64,000 nucleotides of DNA, from assembly GCF_004403185.1 (NCBI RefSeq), contig NZ_SOHJ01000007.1, forward strand, positions 1 through 64,000, read 5' to 3'. The notes beneath the pieces were generated by a model that saw only the letters and a list, made by a program, of their open reading frames with translations, was not told the DNA's origin and did not search any database. This DNA is from Cryobacterium suzukii (lineage in GTDB: Bacteria; Actinomycetota; Actinomycetes; Actinomycetales; Microbacteriaceae). Shown piece by piece: positions 27,043 to 35,738 of this stretch. Each line of letters begins with the position of its first letter. Position 1 is the stretch's first letter. The position numbers were made by a program, and so were the translations under genes.

Positions 27043-28350
27043 ATGAAGCAGAAAGACTTCTTGGGGCGGCGAGCGATTACAGCCACCGCACTTGGTGCCG
27101 CATTCATGCTGGTACTTGCCGGATGCTCTGCGGGTGAGACCGGGCAGACGGTGAGTGCGCCCTTCACCGGTGAATACACCGGACCCGAAGTCGAGCTGTC
27201 CTACTGGAACGGATTCACCGGCGGTGATGGCCCGTTCATGGAGACGATGGTCTCCGAGTTCAACGCGGAGCACGACAACATCAAGGTTGTCTCAAACACG
27301 ATGCAATGGGTTGACTTCTACCAGCGCCTTCCCGCCGCGGTGACCGCGGGAGAGGGCCCGGACGTCGGCGTGATGCACCTGGACCAACTAGCGACCAATG
27401 CCGCGCGAAACGTCATAGTACCCATCGACGATCTCGCCGAGGAGTTGGGTCTGACGTCGGATGACTTCACCGAGGAAGTGTGGGATGCCGGCGTCTATAA
27501 GGATGCCCGATACGGCATCCCGCTCGACGTGCATTCCCTCGCCATGTACTACAACACCGAACATTTCGCCGCTGCGGGGATCACGGAGGCCCCGACCGAC
27601 GCGGCTTCCTTCCAAGATGCGCTCGACAAGCTCCAGGCAGCTGGCTTTGAAACTCCCTTCTGGATGCCGACGCGGTGGCCAAGCCACCTCATGAATCTCT
27701 CCTTGCTCTGGCAGAACGGCGGTGAACCGTATGGCGACGACGGAGCAACGTTTGATTCAGCGGCCGGGGTTGAGGCACTTGAATGGCAGCGCTCTATGGT
27801 GGACGACGGCTATAGCCCGAGTGACGTCGCCATCGACTCTCAATACGTCGCTTTCAAGAACGGTGAGACCTCGATTACCTGGGACGGCATCTGGCAGATC
27901 AACGATCTCGCCCAGTCCGGTCTTCCGTACGCGGTCGCCCCGATTCCCACAATCGGCGAAACAGACGCTGTTTGGGCCAACTCCCACAACTTCTTCCTCC
28001 CGCGCCAAAGCACAGCCGACCAGAACAAGGTTGACGCGTCGAAGGTATTCATCGCCTGGATGAGCGAGCAGTCGGCTGAGTGGGCAGGCTCGGGCATGAT
28101 CCCCGCTCGTCAGTCAGTGCGCGATGCGGGCGCCCTCGAGGGGCTCCCGCAGGAAGTAATCGCGGGGACGATCGATTCGATGCGTTTTTTGCCGCCCATT
28201 CCTGGGATCGGCGGAGTGCAGGCTGAGACCCTCGAAATCGCCGTCGCCGACGGGGTTCAGGGAGCGACAACGCCGAGTGAGGCGCTCAAAAAAGCCGCCG
28301 ACTCTGCGACGCAACTCATGGACGACAACAAAGCCTCGTTCGGGGGCTGA
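27043..28350 (+). CDS. Sugar ABC transporter substrate-binding lipoprotein
   Basis: The 435-residue lipoprotein has a signal peptide with lipobox LAGCSAGE (Cys at about 28) and a family 1 extracellular sugar-binding fold (VELSYWNGFTGGDGPFMETM, TSITWDGIWQINDL). GAGGAGG lies about ten bases before the ATG. First gene of the LacI-controlled operon; it captures an oligosaccharide for the two permeases that follow. No ATPase gene is present in the operon, so a shared MsiK-type ATPase encoded elsewhere is expected, as is usual for actinobacterial CUT1 systems. Confidence 0.9.
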   Translation: MKQKDFLGRRAITATALGAAFMLVLAGCSAGETGQTVSAPFTGEYTGPEVELSYWNGFTGGDGPFMETMVSEFNAEHDNIKVVSNTMQWVDFYQRLPAAVTAGEGPDVGVMHLDQLATNAARNVIVPIDDLAEELGLTSDDFTEEVWDAGVYKDARYGIPLDVHSLAMYYNTEHFAAAGITEAPTDAASFQDALDKLQAAGFETPFWMPTRWPSHLMNLSLLWQNGGEPYGDDGATFDSAAGVEALEWQRSMVDDGYSPSDVAIDSQYVAFKNGETSITWDGIWQINDLAQSGLPYAVAPIPTIGETDAVWANSHNFFLPRQSTADQNKVDASKVFIAWMSEQSAEWAGSGMIPARQSVRDAGALEGLPQEVIAGTIDSMRFLPPIPGIGGVQAETLEIAVADGVQGATTPSEALKKAADSATQLMDDNKASFGG

Positions 28351-28353
28351 CGA

Positions 28354-29367
28354 ATGTCGACGAAGGTAGGTGAGCGCGCACTTCCTGCGGGGAGGGCGCG
28401 CCGCCCCTCGGCTTCTCAACCGGAGTCGCAGAAAAATCGTGGGGTGCGAGCGGGCAATCGGCAACAGGGGATAGCAACGCCCTGGCTTTTTCTCGCGCCC
28501 TATCTGCTGCTGTTTGGCAGCTTCGTCGTCCTTCCGGCAGTTCTCGGGGTGTGGATCAGTCTTCATTCCTGGGACTACACGCTGCCGAACAAACCCTTTG
28601 TCGGCCTCGACAACTACGCCGCCTTGTTCTCGCCCGGATCGACGGTTTCTGGCCCGTTCTGGGGATCTATGCGGGCCACCGCAATCTTCACGGTACTCAG
28701 CGTGCCGCTGCTCCTGATCGTCCCACTCGCCGTTGCGTTGCTCATGAGCAAGAAGTTTCCCGGACGAGACTTTCTCCGAGCCATCTACTTCGCCCCCTAC
28801 GTGCTCGGCGTCGCCGTCATCTCGGTACTCTGGCGATACCTGCTCGATAACAATATTGGACTCGTGAACCACTATCTGGGACTTCTCGGACTCCCGGACG
28901 ACACGGCGTGGACAACAACGACGCCCGCGGCCTGGGTCGCGCTCGTGGGAGTGACTGTCTGGTGGACGCTCGGATTCAATGCCGTCATCTACCTGGCCGG
29001 CCTTCAGGACATCCCGGTCGAGCTCTATGAAGCCGCGCGCGTTGATGGGGCCGGACCGTGGATGCAGTTTCTGCACGTGACGATTCCGGGGCTCAGGCCC
29101 ATCCTGTCGTTTATTACGATCATCACCCTCCTCGCGTCCGCCAACATGTTTGGTCAGTCATATCTCATGACCCAGGGCGGCCCCGGGCGTGAAACGCGCA
29201 CGGCCATTTATCAGATCGCCGACACAGGCCTGCGCAACTTTCAGATGGGCAGCGCAGCAGCGATGAGTTACGTGCTCACCGTCTTCCTCATGGCGATCAG
29301 TGCCTTTGTCTTCTATATTTTTCGCGAGAAACAGCCCAGGAAGCTCGAGAAGGAGGTGCGCTCGTGA
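28354..29367 (+). CDS. Sugar ABC transporter permease (MalF type)
   Basis: The 337-residue permease begins with a long basic N-terminal tail (RARRPSASQPESQKNRG), then six predicted transmembrane segments from about residue 45 (FLAPYLLLFGSFVVLPAVLG). The EAA loop that contacts the ATPase is YEAARVDGAGPWMQFLHVTI (about 228). It starts three bases after the binding-protein stop and its end overlaps the second permease by four bases. Confidence 0.9.
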   Translation: MSTKVGERALPAGRARRPSASQPESQKNRGVRAGNRQQGIATPWLFLAPYLLLFGSFVVLPAVLGVWISLHSWDYTLPNKPFVGLDNYAALFSPGSTVSGPFWGSMRATAIFTVLSVPLLLIVPLAVALLMSKKFPGRDFLRAIYFAPYVLGVAVISVLWRYLLDNNIGLVNHYLGLLGLPDDTAWTTTTPAAWVALVGVTVWWTLGFNAVIYLAGLQDIPVELYEAARVDGAGPWMQFLHVTIPGLRPILSFITIITLLASANMFGQSYLMTQGGPGRETRTAIYQIADTGLRNFQMGSAAAMSYVLTVFLMAISAFVFYIFREKQPRKLEKEVRS

Positions 29368-30242
29368 GCGGTTTCACGACGACGGTCCGTGCGGGATCCC
29401 GAACACGCCGTGCACGCCAGCGGAGTGGCAGTATCGCTCGAGTCGTCGTTCTCGGCGCAATCGCAATCGCGTTCATCAGCCCGATCGTCTTCATGATCGT
29501 GACCAGCCTCAAGACCCGGGCCGACGCGACTGCTATTCCACCGTCGTGGATCCCCAATCCGATTTCTCTGCAAGCGTTCGCGTCTATCCTGGCTCCCGGG
29601 ACCGCGACTCCGGTGCTGCAATGGTTCGCAAACAGTATGGTTGCAGCCGCCCTGAATGCCACGCTGGTCGTCATCACAGCGTCACTCGCGGCGTATCCGC
29701 TCGCGCGTATGCAATTTCGCGGCAAGAATTTCGTCTTCGTTATCATCGTCGCGACTTTGCTGGTGCCGCCGGTGATTCTGGTGATTCCCAATTACCTCAT
29801 CGTGAGTGAACTGGGGTGGCTCAACTCCCTCGTCGCGATCATCATCCCAACGGCTGCATCCGCTTTTGGAGTGTTCTTCATGCGACAGTTCTTCGTGGGT
29901 CTGCCCGTGGAGTTGGAGGAGGCTGCCCGGCTCGATGGGGCGAACCGATTCGTGATCTTCACGCAAGTAGTTCTGCCGCTCGCCAAACCAGCTCTCGCAA
30001 CACTCGCGTTGCTCGCCTTCCTCGGCAACTGGAATGACTTTCTCTGGCCCGTCTACGTCTTGTTCAGCCCGGAGGTACAAACCCTGCCCGCTGGCCTGTC
30101 CACGCTTCAATCCGCAAATGCCGTGCGCTATGACCTGCTGATGGCCGGCGCGGTCGTCGCGAGCGTGCCGGTGCTCGCGCTGTTCATCTTTCTCCAGCGC
30201 TTCATCATTGAGGGCGTTTCTCGCTCCGGCGTTAAGGGATAG
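29364..30242 (+). CDS. Sugar ABC transporter permease (MalG type)
   Basis: The 292-residue permease has six predicted transmembrane segments (VVLGAIAIAFISPIVFMIVT onward), the MalG-type EAA loop ELEEAARLDGANRFVIFTQV (about 192) and the C-terminal FLQRFIIEGVSRSGVKG. GTG start in the four-base overlap with the first permease. It pairs with that subunit in the inner-membrane channel. Confidence 0.9.
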   Translation: MSGFTTTVRAGSRTRRARQRSGSIARVVVLGAIAIAFISPIVFMIVTSLKTRADATAIPPSWIPNPISLQAFASILAPGTATPVLQWFANSMVAAALNATLVVITASLAAYPLARMQFRGKNFVFVIIVATLLVPPVILVIPNYLIVSELGWLNSLVAIIIPTAASAFGVFFMRQFFVGLPVELEEAARLDGANRFVIFTQVVLPLAKPALATLALLAFLGNWNDFLWPVYVLFSPEVQTLPAGLSTLQSANAVRYDLLMAGAVVASVPVLALFIFLQRFIIEGVSRSGVKG

Positions 30243-30248
30243 CACCCG

Positions 30249-31253
30249 ATGAAGTCGGCTCGCCGCGCAGCGTTTGCCTCGGTGTCGGCAGCAATGATGA
30301 CCGCCCTCGTGGTGACCGGCTGCACGGCGGCCGCAGAGCAATCGGCGCCCACGGCGCTCGCCGCAGAAGCAGGTGCCCCAGTTCTCAACGTGAATTTTGC
30401 TGACCCCGACGTGATGAAGGTGGACGGCACGTACTTTGCGTATGCCACCAACGACAACAACCGCAACGTGCAGGTCGCTTCCTCCACCGATCTTCTCGAT
30501 TGGGAGGTCCTTCCCGACGCGTTGCCGGAGCTGCCGAGCTGGATCATTCCGGGGAAGACCTGGGCACCCGAAGTAACGAGGCTCACCGACAATTCCTTCG
30601 TTATGTACTTCACGGCGACGAATTTTGCGCCAACACTGCAGTGCATCGGGGTTGCTACTGCCACCGAACCGGCCGGACCGTTCACCGTTCAGGGCGACGC
30701 CATGATCGTGTGTTCCGAAGACCAGGGCGGTGCAATCGATGCGAGCACCGTCGTCATCGACGACGTCCTGTACCTCGTCTGGAAAAATGACGGGAACTGT
30801 TGCGAACTCGATACTTGGATTCAGGCGGCTACGCTCTCGCCCGACGGACGCAGCATCACGGGGGACCCCATCAGGATCCTCAGGCAAACCGAAGATTGGG
30901 AGGGCGCCCTTATCGAAGCTCCGACCATTGTGGCTCGAGGGTCAGGACTTGTGATGCTCTACTCCGCGAATTCCTACGGAGGTGACCAATACGCCGTCGG
31001 TGCGGCAACGGCTGCCTCAATCGACGGCCCGTGGACGAAGGAAGTTGGTCCGATCCTCTCGACCGACACTTCGGGCGGTCTATATCGCGGGCCCGGTGGC
31101 CAAGACTTGGTCATGGATGTGGGTGGCAAGGACTACATCGTTTTCCATGCGTGGGACAAGGACTACACATATCGCGCATTGCACGTTGCTGAGGCAGATT
31201 GGGATGCCGACATTCCCCGGATCGTGATCCCCAACCAAGCAATCCAACGCTAA
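30249..31253 (+). CDS. Glycoside hydrolase family 43 lipoprotein
   Basis: The 334-residue protein has a signal peptide with lipobox VTGCTAAA (Cys at about 24) and the five-bladed propeller of GH43. The catalytic base region is NFADPDVMKVDGTYFAYAT (Asp at about 54), followed by a possible pKa modulator near SSTVVIDD and the acid Glu in LIEAPTIVARG (about 225). GH43 members remove arabinose or xylose side chains or cleave arabinan. A surface lipoprotein suggests action on substrates outside the membrane before import by the neighbouring ABC system. Confidence 0.82.
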   Translation: MKSARRAAFASVSAAMMTALVVTGCTAAAEQSAPTALAAEAGAPVLNVNFADPDVMKVDGTYFAYATNDNNRNVQVASSTDLLDWEVLPDALPELPSWIIPGKTWAPEVTRLTDNSFVMYFTATNFAPTLQCIGVATATEPAGPFTVQGDAMIVCSEDQGGAIDASTVVIDDVLYLVWKNDGNCCELDTWIQAATLSPDGRSITGDPIRILRQTEDWEGALIEAPTIVARGSGLVMLYSANSYGGDQYAVGAATAASIDGPWTKEVGPILSTDTSGGLYRGPGGQDLVMDVGGKDYIVFHAWDKDYTYRALHVAEADWDADIPRIVIPNQAIQR

Positions 31254-31267
31254 CTGAATGGCGCCCC

Positions 31268-32209
31268 ATGGAAAACTCTGTATCGCTCAGGCCGCTGTCG
31301 GGAACACAATTCGTTCTCGAAGCTAACGGATACACCGCCTCGATCGCGAGCATCGGGGCGAGCATTCGATCGCTCCAGTACCACGGGCGGAACCTCATCG
31401 TGCCGTTCGATGCCGACCAAGTGCGACCGTTCTTTCGCGGCGCAGTGCTGGCACCGTGGCCGAACCGAGTCGTTGATGGAAGGTACTCATTCGGTGGCGT
31501 TGAGCAACAGCTGAGCATTACCGAACCGCTGAGGGGACACGCTCTCCATGGACTCGTGGCATGGCTGGACTTTGCTGTGGTGAGGCAGACGACCCGTCGG
31601 CTGGTTCTCGGAGCAGCTATCGAAGCGCAACCTGGATACTCTCACCGGGTGACACTAGAGGTAGCTTTTGCGCTTGACGCCGGAGGCCTTCGAACGACAG
31701 TGACGGCAGCGAATGCCGGCCCAACTGCTGCCCCGTTTGGTATCGCTCCGCACCCCTACCTTGTCGCGGGCGACGGCCGTGTCAACGACTGGACGCTCGA
31801 ACTCCCCGCCAGGCAAATACTGACCGTGACTCCCGACCGTCTCATTCCCCTTCACCTTCGCGACGTCAACGAAAATGATCTCGCCGCCTTTGATTTTCGC
31901 GCGCCACGAACTATCAATGACACCTTCATCGACCATGCCTTCACTAGCTTGGACCGGGACGAGGAAGGTAACGCCACAGTTCGAGTCACGACGAGCGCGG
32001 GCAGTGGAGTGGCGCTGAGCTGGGATGGCGAATGTCCCTGGGTTCAAGTGCACACCGCTGACCAACCCACACCCGCCATTGACAGAATCGGACTAGCCGT
32101 CGAACCAATGACCTGTCCGCCGGATGCCTTCAACTCCGGGGTGAACCTGAACGTCCTTGAGCCAGGCGGCTCGGCAGGCGCCTCCTGGACAATTCGAGCC
32201 ATCGACTAG
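31268..32209 (+). CDS. Aldose 1-epimerase-like mutarotase
   Basis: The 313-residue protein is in the galactose mutarotase superfamily. The conserved His pair is in RGHALHGLVAW (about 92) and the second His in IAPHPYLVAG (about 161); the Glu of LAVEPMTCPPDAFNSG (about 280) is the general base. ATG 31268 is chosen because homologous sequence begins there. It is the last gene of the LacI locus and converts the released sugar between anomers. Confidence 0.85.
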   Translation: MENSVSLRPLSGTQFVLEANGYTASIASIGASIRSLQYHGRNLIVPFDADQVRPFFRGAVLAPWPNRVVDGRYSFGGVEQQLSITEPLRGHALHGLVAWLDFAVVRQTTRRLVLGAAIEAQPGYSHRVTLEVAFALDAGGLRTTVTAANAGPTAAPFGIAPHPYLVAGDGRVNDWTLELPARQILTVTPDRLIPLHLRDVNENDLAAFDFRAPRTINDTFIDHAFTSLDRDEEGNATVRVTTSAGSGVALSWDGECPWVQVHTADQPTPAIDRIGLAVEPMTCPPDAFNSGVNLNVLEPGGSAGASWTIRAID

Positions 32210-32335
32210 TTGGCTGACGCCGGGTCGACGATCTCGTCCGTAAGAGGGTGCGAAAGCAGTTCCTGACTCGGCAGAAACGCACCGTGGCATTGTGGTCGAG
32301 TGACGGGCAGGAGGACTCCCGGCTCCGCCCCAAAA

Positions 32336-33112
32336 TCAGACGGTGGGAATGATGCCGCCGTCCACTCGGAACTCTGCTCCGGTGATCCACTTCGCTCGAT
32401 CGGATGCGAGGAACGCGACCAGCTCGGCCGCGTCGCCGGCGGATCCGGGCTTCGCCATGGGGACCTTCAGAGCAAGGGCGAGCTCGCGCTGCATCTGCTC
32501 GAGGGAGATGCCTCGTTCGGCGGCCATCGTGCTGTGGTGCGCGATGGCGCCGGCCGTGGCGATGAATCCGGGCAAGACGTTGACCACCCGTACGCCCTTT
32601 GGCCCGACTTCGGCGGCGAGAGTGCGGCTGTAGGAGTTCATTGCCGCTTTGGACGCGGAGTACGACGACTGCTGTGGCTGGGGATAGTGGCTCGCGATCG
32701 AAGAAATGTGCACGACAACCCCTCGGCCGCGGGCGACCATGCCGGGAACGATTTCCCGGTCGAGGCGCACCGCTGCGAGCAGGTTCAACTCCAGGTCTTT
32801 CGACCACGCCTCGTCGGGGGTGTCTAAGGTGTCGCGAGCGCTGGATGCCGCACCGGCGTTGTCGACCAAAAGGTCAACCTCGATCTCGCTATCCGCAAGC
32901 CGCCGGGCGAGTGCGGAGACTCCTTCTGCGGTGCCGAGATCGGCCGCGAGCCAACGCACCCCGACCTCGGATTCGTTCGGAGCGGTCCGGGAGGCGATCC
33001 AGACGTCGGCGCCGCCGGCAGCGAGCCGAGACGCGATCGCGGCTCCCAGACCGCGCGAACCGCCTGTCACGAGGGTTGTGCGGCCGGAAAATTCGGTGGG
33101 GTCGATGCTCAT
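32336..33112 (-). CDS. Short-chain dehydrogenase/reductase
   Basis: The 258-residue SDR has the cofactor motif VTGGSRGLGAAIA (about residue 16), DNAGAASS (about 85) and the catalytic YxxxK in SSYSASKAAMNSYSR (about 155). Classical size. Divergent from an ArsR gene across a 31-bp perfect palindrome, which suggests repression by that ArsR protein. The substrate is unknown. Confidence 0.87.
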   Translation of the reverse strand: MSIDPTEFSGRTTLVTGGSRGLGAAIASRLAAGGADVWIASRTAPNESEVGVRWLAADLGTAEGVSALARRLADSEIEVDLLVDNAGAASSARDTLDTPDEAWSKDLELNLLAAVRLDREIVPGMVARGRGVVVHISSIASHYPQPQQSSYSASKAAMNSYSRTLAAEVGPKGVRVVNVLPGFIATAGAIAHHSTMAAERGISLEQMQRELALALKVPMAKPGSAGDAAELVAFLASDRAKWITGAEFRVDGGIIPTV

Positions 33113-33120
33113 AAGCGTCC

Positions 33121-33151
33121 AATGATTGATGTTCGTCGAACATCAATCATT
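33121..33151. promoter_or_regulatory. Perfect 31-bp operator palindrome between the SDR and ArsR genes
   Basis: AATGATTGATGTTCG and its exact reverse complement flank a single central T. It lies 9 bases upstream of the SDR start and 14 upstream of the ArsR start, and abuts the extended -10 box TGCTAGAAT for ArsR. ArsR/SmtB operators are usually such imperfect 12-2-12 repeats; this one is perfect. Confidence 0.75.
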
Positions 33152-33159
33152 GCTAGAAT
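33151..33159 (+). promoter_or_regulatory. Extended -10 promoter of the ArsR gene
   Basis: TGCTAGAAT is an extended -10 element, with TAGAAT at 33154-33159 six bases before the ATG, so the transcript is probably leaderless. The operator palindrome overlaps its upstream part. Confidence 0.55.
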
Positions 33160-33165
33160 CGGAGA

Positions 33166-33471
33166 ATGCGTCAAATCGTTCACCCCGAATTAGACACGGT
33201 GTCCCTTGAGAGCGCGCTGTCCGCCCTGGGTGATCCGGTGCGCCTCAGCGTCGTCAGAGTCCTCGCCGATCGGGAGGAACATCTTCAGGCGGATTTCGAC
33301 GTCCCAGTATCGGCTTCGACGTTGAGCCACCACATGAAAACCCTCCGTGAGGCAGGCATTGTCCAGAGCCGACCCGCCGGCACTCGCTGCTATGTGTCCC
33401 TACGGCCGGACTTCGAAAACTGCTTTCCAGGTCTGCTCGAGACGGTCCTACGTCTTCGTAACGACCGGTAG
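33166..33471 (+). CDS. ArsR/SmtB-family winged-helix regulator
   Basis: The 101-residue protein has the ArsR winged helix: SALGDPVRLSVVRVLADRE (residues 19-37) and the recognition helix SASTLSHHMKTLREAGIVQ (about 49-67), wing RPAGTRCYVSLR. It lacks the Cys pairs of metal-sensing ArsR, so it more likely senses an organic molecule or redox state. It faces the SDR gene across a perfect palindrome. Confidence 0.87.
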   Translation: MRQIVHPELDTVSLESALSALGDPVRLSVVRVLADREEHLQADFDVPVSASTLSHHMKTLREAGIVQSRPAGTRCYVSLRPDFENCFPGLLETVLRLRNDR

Positions 33472-33726
33472 TCGTTCCCCCGAGCACTGGGTACGTGCTT
33501 GATCGGTGAGGCACCGGGGAGCCGCCAAGCGAAGCCACCGAACCCCCAGCGTCCAATGAGACCGCCGGAACTCGCCGGAGATCCGTGGACGCCGTTCGCG
33601 CGGGCGCGGCCCTCCTCCACCAAAGACATCTTGTCGAAAGTCCATCCGGGCAGCAATCCGACAGGGTAGAACGGTGCGAGATCAGCTCGCATGAAATCCC
33701 CGCGCTCCTGCCGGACATGCGTCAGT

Positions 33727-34314
33727 ATGAGAGTTGTGACGGACACAGCGCGCGAGAAACGGATGCGCGACCTCGTCGTGCTCATCGCCGACCCGGTGCG
33801 CCGCTACCTGCACCGCCGCACCGACCCCGCGACGGCCGACGATGTAATCGGCGACACCCTGCTGGTGTGCTGGCGCCGCCTCGACGAGGTGCCCGACGAC
33901 GCACTCCCGTGGGCGATCGTCGTCGCTCGACAGTGCCTCAGCAACGCCCGCCGCGCCGAGCGTCGCCGCACCCGGCTCATCGGCCGCATTATTGCCATCG
34001 ATCCGCCGTCGGCCACTGCGGACGAGAACCCCGCGGCATCCACCGTCGATGGCGCCGTCGATGGCACCGCCGAAGCGGACCGAGTGACCACCGCCCTGGC
34101 CGGCCTGCGTCGAAACGACGCCGAGATCCTGCGGCTGTGGGCGTGGGACGAGTTGACGAGCCCGCAGCTTGCCGTTGTGCTCGGCATCAGCGCGAACGCA
34201 GCGGCGATCCGCCTGCACCGTGCGAAGGCGCGCCTCAAGCAGGAGCTACTGAAATTCGGCAGCCCGACCGGACATATGACTTATGACGAAGGGAGCGAAG
34301 ATGCACGACGATGA
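33727..34314 (+). CDS. ECF-like RNA polymerase sigma factor
   Basis: The 195-residue protein has region 2 (ATADDVIGDTLLVCWRRLDEV, about residues 33-53) and region 4 with helix-turn-helix (SPQLAVVLGISANAAAIRLH). The region 2/4 linker is short, as in ECF factors. The ATG at 33727 is used; GTG 33736 is an alternative. Its end overlaps the next gene by 14 bases, a typical sigma/anti-sigma arrangement. No target promoter motif is apparent. Confidence 0.85.
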   Translation: MRVVTDTAREKRMRDLVVLIADPVRRYLHRRTDPATADDVIGDTLLVCWRRLDEVPDDALPWAIVVARQCLSNARRAERRRTRLIGRIIAIDPPSATADENPAASTVDGAVDGTAEADRVTTALAGLRRNDAEILRLWAWDELTSPQLAVVLGISANAAAIRLHRAKARLKQELLKFGSPTGHMTYDEGSEDARR

Positions 34315-34909
34315 CCGTGCGCTGCGCGACCAGCTGCGCGCCGCCGATCCGGCCCGCGCGCTGCCCCCTGCCTCGCCGACGTGGCTCGACCACAGAATGG
34401 AGCAGATCATGACCGACCAGACCGCTACCACCACATCCGTCACCCCCCAGGCGCCGCGACGCGCGTTCCGGCGGTGGATGCCGGTGGTCGGCGTTGCCGC
34501 CGGCCTCGCTATCGCCGCTGTGATCGTCGTGCCCCTCGTTCTCGGTGGCCCGGAACCCACTGTCGAGTCGCTGCAGCCTTCCATGGGCGGAGGCCTCGCG
34601 AGTGGCAGTTGCCTCGTGCTCGAGCCGGCGACCGTCGCGGCGCAGGAGCAGGCGTTCGCCGCGACGGTGCTGCAGATCCAGGGCGACACCGTTTTGCTGG
34701 AGGTCACGGAGCGCTTCGTCGGCGACGTCGCCGACCGCGTGGAGGTGGCGCAGGTCGACGCGACGTCCTCCGACTTCTCGGGCGTTCCCTTCGAGGTCGG
34801 CCAGACCTACCTCGTCGCCGCCGTCGAGGGAACGATCACCGGTTGCGGCGTGACCGGGGCCGACAGTGCCGAACTTCGCGCGGTGTACGACGCAGCGTTC
34901 CCGGGCTGA
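34301..34909 (+). CDS. Membrane protein coupled to the sigma factor (candidate anti-sigma partner)
   Basis: The 202-residue protein has a cytoplasmic head (about 60 residues, including DHRMEQIMTDQ), one transmembrane segment at about residues 62-85 (WMPVVGVAAGLAIAAVIVVPL) and an extracytoplasmic domain of about 115 residues with Cys in SGSCLVLE and TGCGVTG. No zinc-binding HxxxCxxC of ZAS anti-sigma factors is seen. The ATG at 34301 has GGGAG eight bases upstream. Anti-sigma function is inferred from the overlap with the sigma gene. Confidence 0.7.
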   Translation: MHDDDRALRDQLRAADPARALPPASPTWLDHRMEQIMTDQTATTTSVTPQAPRRAFRRWMPVVGVAAGLAIAAVIVVPLVLGGPEPTVESLQPSMGGGLASGSCLVLEPATVAAQEQAFAATVLQIQGDTVLLEVTERFVGDVADRVEVAQVDATSSDFSGVPFEVGQTYLVAAVEGTITGCGVTGADSAELRAVYDAAFPG

Positions 34910-35271
34910 TCCGGGGCTGCGAGAGCGGTCGGGAACGGTGCGTGGAATCGTCCCATCGGCGTCAGACGGTGGGGAGAGGCTCACACAGCATCCGGTTGAA
35001 CGAGAAATCGCTCCGGGTCGATTCAGGTGGGTACATGATGGGCGTTTGCTTGATCCTGAACAGCAACCATGGCCATAACTTCTTGTCGCGAGCGTCGCCC
35101 GCCACAGCGAGAATCACCTGGTGCATAATTTTTCAGGTTCAGGCTGCCTCTGCACCAATAAGCGCGGTCTACCCACCCGACATCGTTTTACGCCGACCAT
35201 CGCGAGTTCTGGCACTACATGGACCTCGTCGTCGATCTTGTCTTTATGTGCCCGATGAAGGTTAGCTCCTC
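34910..35271. other. Gene-free stretch, probably decayed
   Basis: No gene is supported here. One frame at about 35170-35260 reads FYADHREFWHYMDLVVDLVF, which looks protein-like but matches no family I recognise. The stretch leads directly into fragments of valine-catabolism genes. Confidence 0.5.
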
Positions 35272-35640
35272 GTCGAACAACAGTTCCTGCTGTTCACCCT
35301 CGCCGACATGGAGACCGAGCTGCAAGCGGCGAGAGGACTGCTTCGACGCGCGGCCTGGCGTCGGCGGCGGACTTTGCGATCGCCGAACCAATTCTTGCCA
35401 CGATGGGGGCGCGCATCGTGCACTGCGGCGACCCGAGCGCCGGACAAGCCGCAAAGATCTGCAACAACATGATCCTCGGCATCTCGATGATCGCCGTCAG
35501 CGAAGCATTCGTGCTCGGTGAAAAACTGGGCCTCACCCACCAAGCGCTCTTCGATGTCGCGTCCACGGCATCCGGTCAATGCTGGGCACTGACCACCAAC
35601 TGCCCCGTTCCCGGCCCGGTACCCACCAGGCCAAGCCCGG
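35272..35640 (+). pseudogene. Fused fragments of an acyl-CoA dehydrogenase and 3-hydroxyisobutyrate dehydrogenase (mmsB)
   Basis: From 35272 one frame reads EQQFLLFTLADMETELQAAR, the alpha-helical core of an acyl-CoA dehydrogenase; it ends about 35358. Then, in another frame, ADFAIAEPILATMGARIVHC (from about 35370) and AGQAAKICNNMILGISMIAV followed by SGQCWALTTNCPVPGPVPT match the middle and C-terminal part of 3-hydroxyisobutyrate dehydrogenase. The rest of both genes is absent. In intact valine-degradation operons these genes are neighbours, so a deletion probably joined the two. Confidence 0.75.
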
Positions 35641-35738
35641 ACGCAGCGGAGCGGCTTACCAATCCACGGCTCGTCACTCACGGGAGCTCACATCGCGGGT
35701 ATCGGAATTTCTCGGACAGCATGGCCCTTGTACCAGCT

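Noticed and set aside
33390-33692. Minus-strand frame starting MRADLAPFYPVGLLPGWTFD
   Set aside because: It looks somewhat protein-like, but it overlaps the ArsR 3' end and has no recognisable family; support was too weak to call a gene.
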